A DNA stretch of 64,000 nucleotides from JAFEDN01 sp963818985 (lineage in GTDB: Bacteria > Pseudomonadota > Gammaproteobacteria > Coxiellales > Coxiellaceae), in assembly GCA_963818985.1 (NCBI GenBank), contig CAWFUJ010000008.1:124001-188000 (forward strand), given 5' to 3'. Position 1 is the first letter of the stretch; each line of letters opens with the position of its first letter. Shown here piece by piece: positions 32,671 through 41,646 of the stretch. The notes under the pieces were generated by a model, which was not told where the DNA came from, did not search any database, and was given only the letters and a program-made list of their open reading frames with translations. A program made the position numbers and the translations under genes.

Positions 32671-32784
32671 AAGTTCTGACCTTGAACCAGCCCCGTCAAT
32701 ATTGTCCGTCGCCAGGAATCGCGGGACAATCGCAAATCCCTGGCGGGGGGAAATATTGACGGGGCTGGTTCAAGGTAAGAACTT
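32671..32784. repeat. Family B palindrome, 114-bp hairpin between mnmA and mfd
   Basis: Arms 32671-32703 and 32752-32784 are complementary at 32 of 33 positions (AAGTTCTGACCTTGAACC against GGTTCAAGGTAAGAACTT at the ends, CCCCGTCAATATT/AATATTGACGGGG inside). The loop holds GCGGGACAAT and the CCTGGCG core. It is the longest stem of the window. It starts 11 bp after the mnmA stop and could end or stabilise that mRNA; there is no T-run. Confidence 0.85.
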
Positions 32785-32861
32785 CTGTGTATCCTGGGTA
32801 GGGGAATATTGATCTGTTTATGATATTATGTTGCGTTTCTCGAGCAACCCTAGGTAAAAAG

Positions 32862-35800
32862 ATGGAAACTTATAGTCCCTTACAGCCACCCGGTTTACAA
32901 AAAAACGATCAACGCGTGCATTGGGGCAATCTTAGAGGCAGTAGCGCGAGTCTAGCGATTAGTTCCATGGCGTTGCAAGCTGAACAACAATTAATTTTGG
33001 TGATAACTCCCGATGTTCATGCGGCCAGACGCTTAGAGCATGAGTTTCGTTTCTTTACCAAAGGTCAAGATATCCACTGCCATTTATTACCTGACTGGGA
33101 AACGCTGCCTTATGATCATTTCTCTCCGCATCCAGACTTAGTATCAGAAAGATTATTAGTTTTGCATCAATTATTAAATCTTCAACGCGGTATTATTGCA
33201 GTGGCATTGCCCACCGCAATGCATCGATTTTTACCCAGAGATTATTTACTTGGTCACTCCATGGCATTAACCATTGGCGATGCGCTTGATTTTTTTAAAT
33301 TGCGCCAACAATTAGATCAAGCGGGTTATAGAGCTGTCAATCAAGTATTTGAGCATGGTGAATTTGCAATTCGTGGCGCGATTATGGATATTTTCCCAAT
33401 GGGCAATCCATACCCCTACCGTATCGAATTATTTGATGAAAAAATTGAGACAATACGCCGTTTTGACCCTGAAACTCAATGCTCAGTTGAGAAAATTGAA
33501 AAAATACGTTTATTTCCAGCACGCGAATATCCTTTGACAGAAGAGGGCATCAATCATTTTCGTCAAAATTGGCGGGCGCTTTTTCCTGGAAATCCAAAAG
33601 AATCTCCTATTTACAATGATATCAGTGAAGGGATTGCGGCGACCGGTGCGGAATATTATTTACCCTTGTTTTACCCGCAATTAAATACCCTATTTGATTA
33701 TGTGCCTGGGCAAACTAAAATTATTTGTACTGAACCTTTACCCGCCCTTGCAGAAAAATTTTGGCAGGAGGTGAATCATCGTTACGAGCAACTACGATAT
33801 GATATTAAGCGCCCACTATGTGCTGTCAACACCATCTTTCTTGCTCCCAATGAATTCTTTGCTGGCATGAAATCTTTTCCACAAATTCAATTACATTATG
33901 AATCACTCCCGGAAAAACAAGGGCATTATTCTTTCGCCACTTTAGAACCGCCCTCATTATTTGTTGATCACAAAGCTAAACAGCCACTCAATTCGCTGCA
34001 AGCATTTGTTAATAATCACCCTACCCAACGAACCCTATTCTGTGCAGAAACCACCGGCCGCCGTGAAATATTATTGGAACTTTTTACTGGCATTCATTTG
34101 CAGCCTAGCAACTTTTCTAGTTGGCAAGAATTTTTAAGTGGTAAAGCTCAACAAGGTATTTGTGTTGCTCCACTGGATAAAGGTCTTTGGCTACAACAAC
34201 CTGAACTTGCTTTAATTTGTGAGTCGCAATTATTTGGTGAACAAGTATTGCAACGGCGTTTACGTAAACAAGCAAATATTGATACGACCCTTATGATCCG
34301 CAATTTGACTGAATTACAAATTGGTGCACCGGTGGTTCATATTGAACACGGGGTCGGACGTTATTTAGGATTAGAGCAAATCAGCGTGGGTGCACAAGAA
34401 GGTGAATATTTAAAACTCGAATATGCCGGTCATGACAAAATTTATGTGCCAGTCACTTCTTTACATTTAATTAGTCGCTACACGGGTGCTGATTCAGAAC
34501 ATGCGCCACTGCAAAAACTAGGCACTAAACAATGGCAAACCATTAAACGTAAAACTGCAGAGCAAGTCCGTGATGTGGCTGCCGAATTGCTAGAAATCTA
34601 TAGCCGTCGCCAAGCTTCTCCTGGACACGCTTTTAAAAAACCTGATCATAATTTTTTGCAATTCCGCCGAGCCTTCCCTTTTGAAGAAACTCCTGATCAA
34701 ACCCGCGCTATCGATGAAGTCATTGGCGATATGATTTCAAAGCAAAGTATGGATCGATTAATTTGTGGCGATGTCGGTTTTGGTAAAACCGAGGTGGCGA
34801 TGCAAGCGGCATTCCTAGCTGTCCAAGACGGTAAACAGGTTGTTATCTTGGTCCCTACCACTTTATTAGCGGAACAACATTTGCATAGCTTTCAAGATCG
34901 TTTTGCCGATTGGCCCGTACAAATTGCTGCATTTTCAAGAATGCAAAATCCAAAAGATCAAAAAAATGCGATGCAAAGATTAGCGGCAGGAAAAGTCGAT
35001 ATTGCCATTGGCACACATAAATTATTATCACCTAAAATTGCTTTCAAAGATTTAGGGCTATTGGTGATTGATGAGGAGCATCGATTTGGGGTACGTCAAA
35101 AAGAAAGAATTAAAGCTTTACGTGCGCATATTGATATTCTTACCTTGACAGCCACTCCAATCCCTCGCACTTTAAACATGGCCTTGGCCGGCACTCGAGA
35201 TTTATCCATTATTGCCACCCCTCCCGCACGACGTTTGTCAATCAAAACTTTTATTTATGAATATGAAGCGAATATTATTCGCGAAGCGGTTATGCGCGAA
35301 GCAATGCGTGGCGGACAGTTATATTTTCTTCATAATGAAGTGGAAACAATTGCCGCCGCTGCAGAAAAACTGCAAAAAATTGTCCCTGAAGCGCGAATTG
35401 GTATTGCTCATGGTCAAATGCCTGAACGTCAATTAGAAAAAATCATGAGTGATTTTTATCACCAGCGATTTAATGTTTTAGTTTCTACCACGATTATCGA
35501 ATCGGGTATTGACGTCCCTTCCGCGAATACTATTTTGATTAATCGTGCCGATCGGTTTGGTTTGGCACAACTGCATCAATTAAGAGGCCGTGTGGGTCGT
35601 TCTCACCATCAAGCTTATGCTTACTTATTAATTGCGCCAGGACAAAAACTTAATGCAGATGCTGAAAAACGTTTACAAGCCATTTGTCAATTGGAAGAAT
35701 TAGGCGCCGGGTTTCAACTAGCCACTCACGATTTAGAAATTCGTGGTGCGGGTGAGTTGCTGGGCGAACAACAAAGCGGTCAAATTCATGCAGTGGGGTT

Positions 35801-36317
35801 TTCTTTATATATGGAATTGCTCGAAGAGGCCGTGAAATCTTTGAAAGCAGGTGAAGAACCTTCGCTGGAACTGACGAGACATCAGGGACCCGATGTGAAT
35901 TTACAAATCAGTGCATTTATTCCCGAGCAATATGTACCTGATGTCAGTGCCCGATTGACTCTATATAAACGTTTGGCCAGTTGTGGGAATGAGCAGGAAA
36001 TTCAAGAATTAAAAGCAGAAATGATTGACCGCTTTGGTTTATTACCAAAAGTAACTCAGCAATTATTTGCGGTCACTCAATTGAAATTATTAACCTCAGG
36101 GCTTGGTATTAACAAAATTGAAGTCATTGGGTCTTATGGGTATCTGCATTTCAATGAAAAGCCCTCTGTTGATCCACAAAAAATAATTCGTTTAATCCAG
36201 ACTCAACCTAAAAATTATCAACTACAAGGGGCAAATGTGTTGCGTTTTCGTCTGTCCAGCGAAGACATTATGCAGCGTATCGCACTAGTTACCCAAGTGA
36301 TTGAGAAAATATTATAA
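32862..36317 (+). CDS. mfd: Transcription-repair coupling factor
   Basis: ATP-driven translocase that removes stalled RNA polymerase and recruits UvrA. 1151 residues, the E. coli length. N-terminal UvrB-like domain, then an RNA-polymerase interaction domain (about 480-550, GAPVVHIEHGVGRYLGLE), helicase motifs GDVGFGKTEVAMQAAF (Walker A), VIDEEHRFGVRQKE (Walker B, DEEH), TATPIPRTLNMAL, the TRG-type motif in LRGRVGRSHHQAYAYLL, and the C-terminal TRCF domain. I start at the ATG at 32862 (METYSPLQPPG), with AGG seven bases upstream; a frame from 32820 adds 14 unsupported residues. It converges on rlmB over a strong bidirectional hairpin. Confidence 0.97.
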   Translation: METYSPLQPPGLQKNDQRVHWGNLRGSSASLAISSMALQAEQQLILVITPDVHAARRLEHEFRFFTKGQDIHCHLLPDWETLPYDHFSPHPDLVSERLLVLHQLLNLQRGIIAVALPTAMHRFLPRDYLLGHSMALTIGDALDFFKLRQQLDQAGYRAVNQVFEHGEFAIRGAIMDIFPMGNPYPYRIELFDEKIETIRRFDPETQCSVEKIEKIRLFPAREYPLTEEGINHFRQNWRALFPGNPKESPIYNDISEGIAATGAEYYLPLFYPQLNTLFDYVPGQTKIICTEPLPALAEKFWQEVNHRYEQLRYDIKRPLCAVNTIFLAPNEFFAGMKSFPQIQLHYESLPEKQGHYSFATLEPPSLFVDHKAKQPLNSLQAFVNNHPTQRTLFCAETTGRREILLELFTGIHLQPSNFSSWQEFLSGKAQQGICVAPLDKGLWLQQPELALICESQLFGEQVLQRRLRKQANIDTTLMIRNLTELQIGAPVVHIEHGVGRYLGLEQISVGAQEGEYLKLEYAGHDKIYVPVTSLHLISRYTGADSEHAPLQKLGTKQWQTIKRKTAEQVRDVAAELLEIYSRRQASPGHAFKKPDHNFLQFRRAFPFEETPDQTRAIDEVIGDMISKQSMDRLICGDVGFGKTEVAMQAAFLAVQDGKQVVILVPTTLLAEQHLHSFQDRFADWPVQIAAFSRMQNPKDQKNAMQRLAAGKVDIAIGTHKLLSPKIAFKDLGLLVIDEEHRFGVRQKERIKALRAHIDILTLTATPIPRTLNMALAGTRDLSIIATPPARRLSIKTFIYEYEANIIREAVMREAMRGGQLYFLHNEVETIAAAAEKLQKIVPEARIGIAHGQMPERQLEKIMSDFYHQRFNVLVSTTIIESGIDVPSANTILINRADRFGLAQLHQLRGRVGRSHHQAYAYLLIAPGQKLNADAEKRLQAICQLEELGAGFQLATHDLEIRGAGELLGEQQSGQIHAVGFSLYMELLEEAVKSLKAGEEPSLELTRHQGPDVNLQISAFIPEQYVPDVSARLTLYKRLASCGNEQEIQELKAEMIDRFGLLPKVTQQLFAVTQLKLLTSGLGINKIEVIGSYGYLHFNEKPSVDPQKIIRLIQTQPKNYQLQGANVLRFRLSSEDIMQRIALVTQVIEKIL

Positions 36318-36318
36318 A

Positions 36319-36373
36319 AAAAACCCAGGGCATGTCATCCCCGCGCAGGCGGGGATCCATGCCCTGGGTTTTT
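36319..36373. terminator. Bidirectional terminator between mfd and rlmB
   Basis: AAAAACCCAGGGCATG (36319-36334) and CATGCCCTGGGTTTTT (36358-36373) are exact complements, with a second inner stem CCCCGC/GCGGGG. Read from either strand the stem ends in a run of T. It begins 2 bp after the mfd stop and 9 bp from the rlmB stop, so it can end both genes. The inner TCATCCCCGC...GCGGGGATC part looks like a repeat core built into the terminator. Confidence 0.88.
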
Positions 36374-36381
36374 AGCTTAAG

Positions 36382-37122
36382 TTAACGGGATTTCATTTTT
36401 ATTTGATATAAACCTATGGCCGCCGCCACTGACACATTTAAGCTGCTAACTGTACCAAACATTGGGATGTGCACTAGATAATCGCAACTTTCGCGGGTTA
36501 GTCGGCGCAACCCCTCGCCTTCGGCACCAGCTACTAACGCGACTCGCTGGCCGGCGTCTAGCTCGATGATGCTCGAGGAACCCTCAGCGTCTAAGCCTAC
36601 TACCCAAACACCAAATTCTTTAATCTCGCGGATGGTGCGCGCTAAATTAGTCACTTGAATAAATGGGGTAAAGGCAGTCGCTCCACACGCGGTCTTATGG
36701 ACTATTTCGGTTAAGCCAACCGCTCGATCTTTGGGGGTAATAACGGCATCTGCACCCATGGCATTGGCGCTGCGAATGCAAGCCCCTAAATTATGGGGGT
36801 CTTGTACACCATCTAATAACAATAACAAAACTGGCTTGGATTCGTCAGTTAATAGGTTAGCCAACATCGATTCCGGCAAGCTGCCAATATGTGAGCATTG
36901 TATGGCCATGCCCTGATGGTGGGTTGTACCCAATAATTGATCTAATTCGCCCCTCGACACCCAAGTAATAGCAATTTTAGCAGTTTGAGCGAGTTGCTGA
37001 AGGTCAGCTACTCGTTCATCGTCGCGTCCCTGAGCAAAATAAAGCCGCTGTACGATTTTGGGTTGATAGCGCAATATCTCTCTAAGTGATTGAAATCCAT
37101 ATATAAATTCTGTTTTTGCCAT
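36382..37122 (-). CDS. rlmB: 23S rRNA (guanosine-2251-2'-O-)-methyltransferase RlmB
   Basis: SpoU-type methyltransferase for Gm2251 in 23S rRNA. 246 residues. The N-terminal substrate-binding domain (YGFQSLREILRYQP) is followed by the SPOUT fold with LLLDGVQDPHNLGACIRSANAMGADAVI, the motif ALVAGAEGEGLRRLTRESCD, and HIPMFGTVSSLNVSVAAAIGLY (motif 3), all typical. Not linked to rnr as it is in E. coli. Divergent from the L,D-transpeptidase gene with 226 bp between. Confidence 0.96.
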   Translation of the reverse strand: MAKTEFIYGFQSLREILRYQPKIVQRLYFAQGRDDERVADLQQLAQTAKIAITWVSRGELDQLLGTTHHQGMAIQCSHIGSLPESMLANLLTDESKPVLLLLLDGVQDPHNLGACIRSANAMGADAVITPKDRAVGLTEIVHKTACGATAFTPFIQVTNLARTIREIKEFGVWVVGLDAEGSSSIIELDAGQRVALVAGAEGEGLRRLTRESCDYLVHIPMFGTVSSLNVSVAAAIGLYQIKMKSR

Positions 37123-37173
37123 AAAAACCCCTTTTGTTTGTAGGAAAAGTTACCTATATATAGTAAGAAATAC

Positions 37174-37202
37174 TTGACATTTGAACAAATTTAGTACATA
37201 AT
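37174..37202 (+). promoter_or_regulatory. Sigma70-type promoter of the L,D-transpeptidase gene
   Basis: TTGACA at 37174-37179 (perfect -35), 17-bp spacer, CATAAT at 37197-37202 (5 of 6 of -10). Transcription would begin near 37209, which gives an untranslated leader of about 140 nt with a small hairpin CTCCAGGGTGTGGAG at about 37301-37315. It is the clearest promoter I see in the window. Confidence 0.75.
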
Positions 37203-37348
37203 GGTCTTTCTATACGTAATGTACTAATTAATAAATTAAACATACATTAGTGTATGAGGCCTTTAAGAAAGAAGGTTAGGACAAAACAGGCACGTGTATC
37301 TCCAGGGTGTGGAGGACAGTTAACACACTCAACAACCTAGAGGTATAA

Positions 37349-38035
37349 ATGAAACGACATATAGTTAGATCAATCGCCCTTTGTAGTCTTCTTGCCTTGC
37401 CGTTTTGCTTTGCCCAAGCTGCAACACCCAATTATGGCCAACTCGCCAATAGCTTAGCTCATGATACCAATTTGAGTCCTAAAGCGATAGAAATGGCGTT
37501 TGCAGGTTATAAATGGGCCTTAAAAACTCAAAATGTACGTAATAAAGAAATTATAACTATCGTAGACTTTACGGTACCTTCAAACAAAGAACGTTTGTAT
37601 GTTGTTAACTTGAATACTGGCAAAATCATGCTCGCACTAGCGGTTAGCCACGGTAAGAATTCATCTGGCTTTGATCCGAAGTGGGCAACTAAATTCTCGA
37701 ACAGCAATAGCTCTTTACAATCCAGTGTGGGTACATTCTTAACTCGAGACACCTACTTTGGGAAACATGGTTACTCATTAAAAGTGAATGGTTTAGAAGC
37801 AAGCAATAGTAATGCCTTAAAACGCAATGTAGTGGTCCATTCTGCTAATTACGTATCCCCAGAATATATTAAGAAAAATGGGCGTGCAGGTGCCAGTTGG
37901 GGATGCTTTGCTGTGTCGCCAGATCAAAACAAAAAATTGATTAAATTTATCGAAAACGGCAGTATTCTCTATGCTTATGGGCAATCGACACAAAACATAG
38001 CCTCGACCAAAGTTGTAAAAGATAAATCAGCATAA
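37349..38035 (+). CDS. Periplasmic L,D-transpeptidase-like protein (YkuD_2 family)
   Basis: 228 residues with a signal peptide (MKRHIVRSIALCSLLALPFCFAQA, cleaved after AQA). The rest matches the murein L,D-transpeptidase catalytic-domain family by motif: FTVPSNKERLYVVNL, VSHGKNS, SVGTFLTRDTYFGKHGYSL, the catalytic His in VVVHSANYVSPEYI and the nucleophile in GASWGCFAVSP. This enzyme class forms 3-3 peptidoglycan crosslinks or links proteins to peptidoglycan. It has its own strong promoter and a 140-nt leader, so it is probably well expressed and possibly regulated after transcription. A family C palindrome follows the stop by 8 bp. Confidence 0.85.
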   Translation: MKRHIVRSIALCSLLALPFCFAQAATPNYGQLANSLAHDTNLSPKAIEMAFAGYKWALKTQNVRNKEIITIVDFTVPSNKERLYVVNLNTGKIMLALAVSHGKNSSGFDPKWATKFSNSNSSLQSSVGTFLTRDTYFGKHGYSLKVNGLEASNSNALKRNVVVHSANYVSPEYIKKNGRAGASWGCFAVSPDQNKKLIKFIENGSILYAYGQSTQNIASTKVVKDKSA

Positions 38036-38043
38036 CAGTGTAT

Positions 38044-38138
38044 GTCATACCGCGGCTTGACCGCTGGCCTGTCCTCGGAGAGGATATCCATACTGAATCT
38101 GCCATTGCATGGATCCCGCGATCAAGTCGCGGGATGAC
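38044..38138. repeat. Family C palindromic element (GTCATACCGCGG type), after ldt
   Basis: GTCATACCGCGGCTTGACCG, CTGGCCTGTCCTCGG and AGGATATCCAT on the left, then ATGGATCCCGCG and ATCAAGTCGCGGGATGAC on the right. Other copies: 52379-52491, 55257-55350 (inverted), and short forms at 40214-40242 and 49175-49219. All lie at gene ends. Confidence 0.8.
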
Positions 38139-38171
38139 AAAACTAATGCTTTGACATACCTATTAAATCAT

Positions 38172-38558
38172 ATGAAAATAGCATCTATGATTATTAACCA
38201 AGATAGCAGTGATGCTCAATATCAAATTAAATCTTACCGCCCGAATCAAATTACTGTGAATGATGTTTCTTATGACCGTAGTTTGATTATCACCGCTAAT
38301 AATCTTATTACCGATTGGCAGCCTCAATCCTTAACTGATGTAAGACCAGAGCATTGGTTACCTGTCATTCAATTAAACCCAGAAATCATTTTATTTGGCA
38401 CAGGTCAACGCTTTCAAATGCCCCACCCTAGTCTTTTAGCAAATTTATATCAACATAAGTTAAAGGTTGAAAGTATGGATACAGGCGCAGCTTGCCGAAC
38501 TTATATGGCTTTAGTTGCCGAAGGAAGACGAGTTTTAGCCGCTTTACTAATAAAATAG
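38172..38558 (+). CDS. Mth938-like (DUF498) domain protein
   Basis: 128-residue cytosolic protein of the Mth938/NDUFAF3-like family, whose bacterial role is unknown (the eukaryotic relative assists complex I assembly). The core SYRPNQITVNDVSYDRSLIITANNL, NPEIILFGTGQRFQMPHPSL and MDTGAACRTYMALVAEGRRVLAALL match the family pattern. I start at the ATG at 38172 (MKIASMIINQD); a frame from 38109 would begin inside the family C repeat. No clear Shine-Dalgarno is seen. A TTGACA at 38151-38156 may be a -35 box. It precedes nadE by 26 bp and is probably co-transcribed with it. Confidence 0.82.
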   Translation: MKIASMIINQDSSDAQYQIKSYRPNQITVNDVSYDRSLIITANNLITDWQPQSLTDVRPEHWLPVIQLNPEIILFGTGQRFQMPHPSLLANLYQHKLKVESMDTGAACRTYMALVAEGRRVLAALLIK

Positions 38559-38584
38559 CAGGATACTAAAACTAGGATGATGAT

Positions 38585-40204
38585 ATGGCAAAACTGACTA
38601 TTGTGGTTGGACAAATTAATCTGACAGTTGGCGATATGATGGGTAATGCCGAACGCATTATCATCAATACTCAGAAAGCCATCGAGCAATTTCAAGCCGA
38701 TTTGGTTGTGTTTCCAGAATTGAGTCTTAGCGGCTATCCTGCAGAAGATCTATTATTCCGTCATGATTTTTTACAACGCTGTGAACAAGCTTTAAAAAAA
38801 ATTCAGCAAGCGCAGCTACCCACGACTCTCATTGTCGGTTACCCCTGTAAAGTGAATGAAAATCTTTATAATCAAGCCGCCGTAATTCAAAATGGTCTTA
38901 TAATCGCCAATTATGCTAAGCAAGAATTGCCTAACTACACGGTATTTGATGAGAAACGTTATTTTCAACCGGGGGAATCTTCCTGCGTCTTTGAGTTAAA
39001 ATCAACGAAAATAGCTTTATTGATTTGTGAAGACCTTTGGTTTCCTGGCCCTCCGCAGCGAGCAATTGAAGCAGGGGGAGATTTAATCATCGTGATCAAT
39101 GCTTCCCCTTTTGATCGCAACAAAGCTCGAGCGAGAGAAACTATTCTAATGGCTCGGGCGCAGGAAACACATACCCCAATTATTTATACTAATTTGGTAG
39201 GGGGACAAGATGAGTTAGTCTTTGATGGCGGCTCAATGGTCGTTAATCGATATGGACAGTGTTGCCAACGAGCTCGATTCTTTGTCGAAGAGCTGATGCC
39301 TATTATATTAGATACCTCGAATCCGGATCTCATCATTGGAAATCAATCGCCACCTCTCGCTTTATCTGATGAAGAAAATATCTATCAAGCTTTGGTTTTA
39401 GGCGTGCGTGATTATATTGGCAAAAATAATTTTCCAGGCGCTTTTATTGGTTTATCAGGTGGCATTGATTCATCTCTTACTTTGGCCATCACCGTTGACG
39501 CCATTGGCGCAGACCGTGTTGAAGGAGTATTAATGCCCTCGCGCTATACAAGTCAAATGAGCAATGAAGATGCAGAGCAGCAAGCTAAAATTCAAGGGGT
39601 GCGCACCATTGTCATTAATATTGATACGATTTTTCAAGATTTTTTGCAAAGTTTGGCGCCTTCTTTTACTGGATTGCCGACTGATACGACCGAAGAAAAC
39701 CTTCAAGCGCGTATTCGTGGCACCTTATTGATGGCTTTGTCTAATAAAAAAGGCGGAATAGTTTTGACTACCGGCAATAAAAGTGAAATGTCAGTTGGTT
39801 ACGCAACTTTATATGGTGATATGGCTGGCGGTTTTTCAGTATTAAAAGATGTCCCTAAAACTTTGGTTTATCGTTTAGCCAATTACCGTAATTCTTTATC
39901 GACTGTGATCCCCCAGCGTGTGATCGAGCGGCCGCCTTCCGCAGAATTAGCACTAGGACAACGCGATGAAGATTCTTTGCCACCTTATGCTATCCTCGAC
40001 GAAATCTTAATTCGTTATATTGAGTTTGATCAATCCCCGGAAATGATTTACGAAACCGGGATTGATAAAACCATAGTCGATTCGGTGATCAGGATGATTA
40101 ATCGCAACGAATATAAACGCCGACAAGCCCCAGTAGGAATACGCATCACTCAACGGGCCTTTGGCAAAGATCGGCGCTATCCGATTACCTCAGGCTGGAA
40201 ATAG
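38585..40204 (+). CDS. nadE: Glutamine-dependent NAD+ synthetase
   Basis: Makes NAD from nicotinate adenine dinucleotide using ammonia released from glutamine by its own N-terminal nitrilase-type domain. 539 residues. Nitrilase triad: Glu in VVFPELSLSGYPAEDLL (about 46), Lys in TVFDEKRYF (about 118) and Cys in ALLICEDLWF (about 150). The C-terminal synthetase has the PP-loop IGLSGGIDSSLTLAI (about 290) and TTGNKSEMSVGYATLYGDMAGGF. The ammonia-only E. coli type lacks the first domain. AGGATG precedes the start. Ends 9 bp before a short family C hairpin. Confidence 0.96.
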   Translation: MAKLTIVVGQINLTVGDMMGNAERIIINTQKAIEQFQADLVVFPELSLSGYPAEDLLFRHDFLQRCEQALKKIQQAQLPTTLIVGYPCKVNENLYNQAAVIQNGLIIANYAKQELPNYTVFDEKRYFQPGESSCVFELKSTKIALLICEDLWFPGPPQRAIEAGGDLIIVINASPFDRNKARARETILMARAQETHTPIIYTNLVGGQDELVFDGGSMVVNRYGQCCQRARFFVEELMPIILDTSNPDLIIGNQSPPLALSDEENIYQALVLGVRDYIGKNNFPGAFIGLSGGIDSSLTLAITVDAIGADRVEGVLMPSRYTSQMSNEDAEQQAKIQGVRTIVINIDTIFQDFLQSLAPSFTGLPTDTTEENLQARIRGTLLMALSNKKGGIVLTTGNKSEMSVGYATLYGDMAGGFSVLKDVPKTLVYRLANYRNSLSTVIPQRVIERPPSAELALGQRDEDSLPPYAILDEILIRYIEFDQSPEMIYETGIDKTIVDSVIRMINRNEYKRRQAPVGIRITQRAFGKDRRYPITSGWK

Positions 40205-40213
40205 GTAAAATAC

Positions 40214-40242
40214 GTCATCCCGCGATCAAGTCGCGGGATGAC
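40214..40242. repeat. Family C short hairpin after nadE
   Basis: GTCATCCCGCGA, TCAAG, TCGCGGGATGAC: a 12-bp perfect stem equal to the right-hand sub-hairpin of the longer copies at 38044 and 52379. It lies between convergent nadE and the gene at 40269 and may stop transcription from either side. Confidence 0.75.
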
Positions 40243-40268
40243 AAATTATTTATCCATCAGGTGAATTA

Positions 40269-40862
40269 TTATAAAATCAATAACAAAACGGCCAGGGGTA
40301 CTAACAACATAAGCGCATTGTCATCAATCCATTTTAAGCATGGCCACTCAGCAGCTACAGTAACGGGGCCCATCAGCATACATAGCCATAAGGGAACAGG
40401 CCACTGAATACTTGATATACACCATATACCACTGATCGCACAAATTCCGATGAAAATAATCCAAGTTTTGTTAATCTTGGCACGGCGTAGTTCGCCTAAT
40501 AAAGGGTCTCCGATGCTATAAGCACAAATAATAGGAATAATAAATTGTTTACCAGGGGCAAACAGTAAAACCAAACTCATGCCAATAATCGCCCAAACAA
40601 ACGCAGAAATTCGTTTTTTTTCATATCCACGCTGCCCAAACACCGTCCAACCAAAAAATAACCGCAAAAAATCTAATGATAAAGCCAGAAATAAACATAT
40701 CCAGACTAAACTCGGCACGCTAATTGAAAAGAAATTAGCAACTGTCGTTGCATATTGAAAATAAAGCCAAAGGATCAACAAAGACATTAAATGAATAATG
40801 CGTCTAAACACATGGGCAGATAATCCACCTAGGGGGTATTGGTGAAAACTAGTTTTTTCCAT
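40269..40862 (-). CDS. Multi-pass membrane protein resembling CTP-dependent lipid kinases
   Basis: 197 residues, about five to six hydrophobic helices after a short cytosolic start (RRIIHLMSLLILWLYF, LVWICLFLALSLDFLRLFF and so on). It has features of the dolichol kinase / phosphatidate cytidylyltransferase-like superfamily: SAFVWAIIG, then IICAYSIGDPLLGELRR (GD motif) and a late GPVTVAAEW...IDDN. The family match is by eye and moderate. Such enzymes phosphorylate polyprenols or phytol with CTP. It begins 1 bp after the bamD stop, so it is in an operon with bamD. Confidence 0.55.
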   Translation of the reverse strand: MEKTSFHQYPLGGLSAHVFRRIIHLMSLLILWLYFQYATTVANFFSISVPSLVWICLFLALSLDFLRLFFGWTVFGQRGYEKKRISAFVWAIIGMSLVLLFAPGKQFIIPIICAYSIGDPLLGELRRAKINKTWIIFIGICAISGIWCISSIQWPVPLWLCMLMGPVTVAAEWPCLKWIDDNALMLLVPLAVLLLIL

Positions 40863-40863
40863 C

Positions 40864-41646
40864 TTAGGCTTTATTATAATTTATTGACAATCTTTTAAAC
40901 TCAGGGCTATCTGGGTAGCTGGCTTCTAAAATTCTATAACTTTTATCGCCTAGGTCAGGTAAACCCGCGGCACGATAGGCAATCGCCATCACTTCAAGGG
41001 CGTGGGGCACCGAAGGAGATCCACTATAGTGTTGGACAACGCCTGCAGCACGATTAGCTGCGGCTATATAAGCCTTCCGCTCCATATAGAAATCTGCCAA
41101 AAATATTTCTTTGCGTGCCATCAGATTGCGAATAAAAGCAATGTGTAGGGCAGAATCTTGCGCATAAATACTATGGGGATATACACGGATAACATGGTTA
41201 AACGCAGTAAAAGACTCCCGTTTATCAGATAGGTCGTGAGGTGAAGGATCGATATGGAATAGGCCCTGATACCAATTAAAGCCCCTGTCGAAACTCATGA
41301 TACCCTTCATATAATACACATAATCGATATGCGGGTCCTGAGGATATAAACGGATATAACGATCAGCAGCCGCTAAACCGGCAGCTTTCTCATCATCTTT
41401 ATATAAAGCATATATAATATCCATTTGGCCCTGCTGGGCATAAGGCCCAAAGGGATACAACGCATCTAACGCTTCAAAATCTTTAACAGCCTTGCCATAT
41501 CTGTGTTTGGCTAAATTCTTCTCACCTTGATGAAAGATTTCTGCGGAAGTTTTGCTGTGATAAGCCTTCCAAGGATCCTCTTTTTTATATGTACAGCCCA
41601 CTAGCAAAGCAGACAATACACTGACTAATAACAAAATTTTCTTCAT
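40864..41646 (-). CDS. bamD: Outer membrane protein assembly factor BamD
   Basis: Lipoprotein of the BAM complex that inserts beta-barrel proteins in the outer membrane. 260 residues. Signal MKKILLLVSVLSALLVGC with lipobox LVGC, then TPR repeats; the characteristic YHSKTSAEIFHQGEKNLAKHRYGKAVKDFEALDALYPFG, YPQDPHIDYVYYMKGIMSFD and RVYPHSIYAQDS segments are visible. I start at 41646; an ATG four codons upstream is in frame. The complex partner bamA is not in the window. The kinase-like gene runs divergently from 41818. Confidence 0.95.
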   Translation of the reverse strand: MKKILLLVSVLSALLVGCTYKKEDPWKAYHSKTSAEIFHQGEKNLAKHRYGKAVKDFEALDALYPFGPYAQQGQMDIIYALYKDDEKAAGLAAADRYIRLYPQDPHIDYVYYMKGIMSFDRGFNWYQGLFHIDPSPHDLSDKRESFTAFNHVIRVYPHSIYAQDSALHIAFIRNLMARKEIFLADFYMERKAYIAAANRAAGVVQHYSGSPSVPHALEVMAIAYRAAGLPDLGDKSYRILEASYPDSPEFKRLSINYNKA

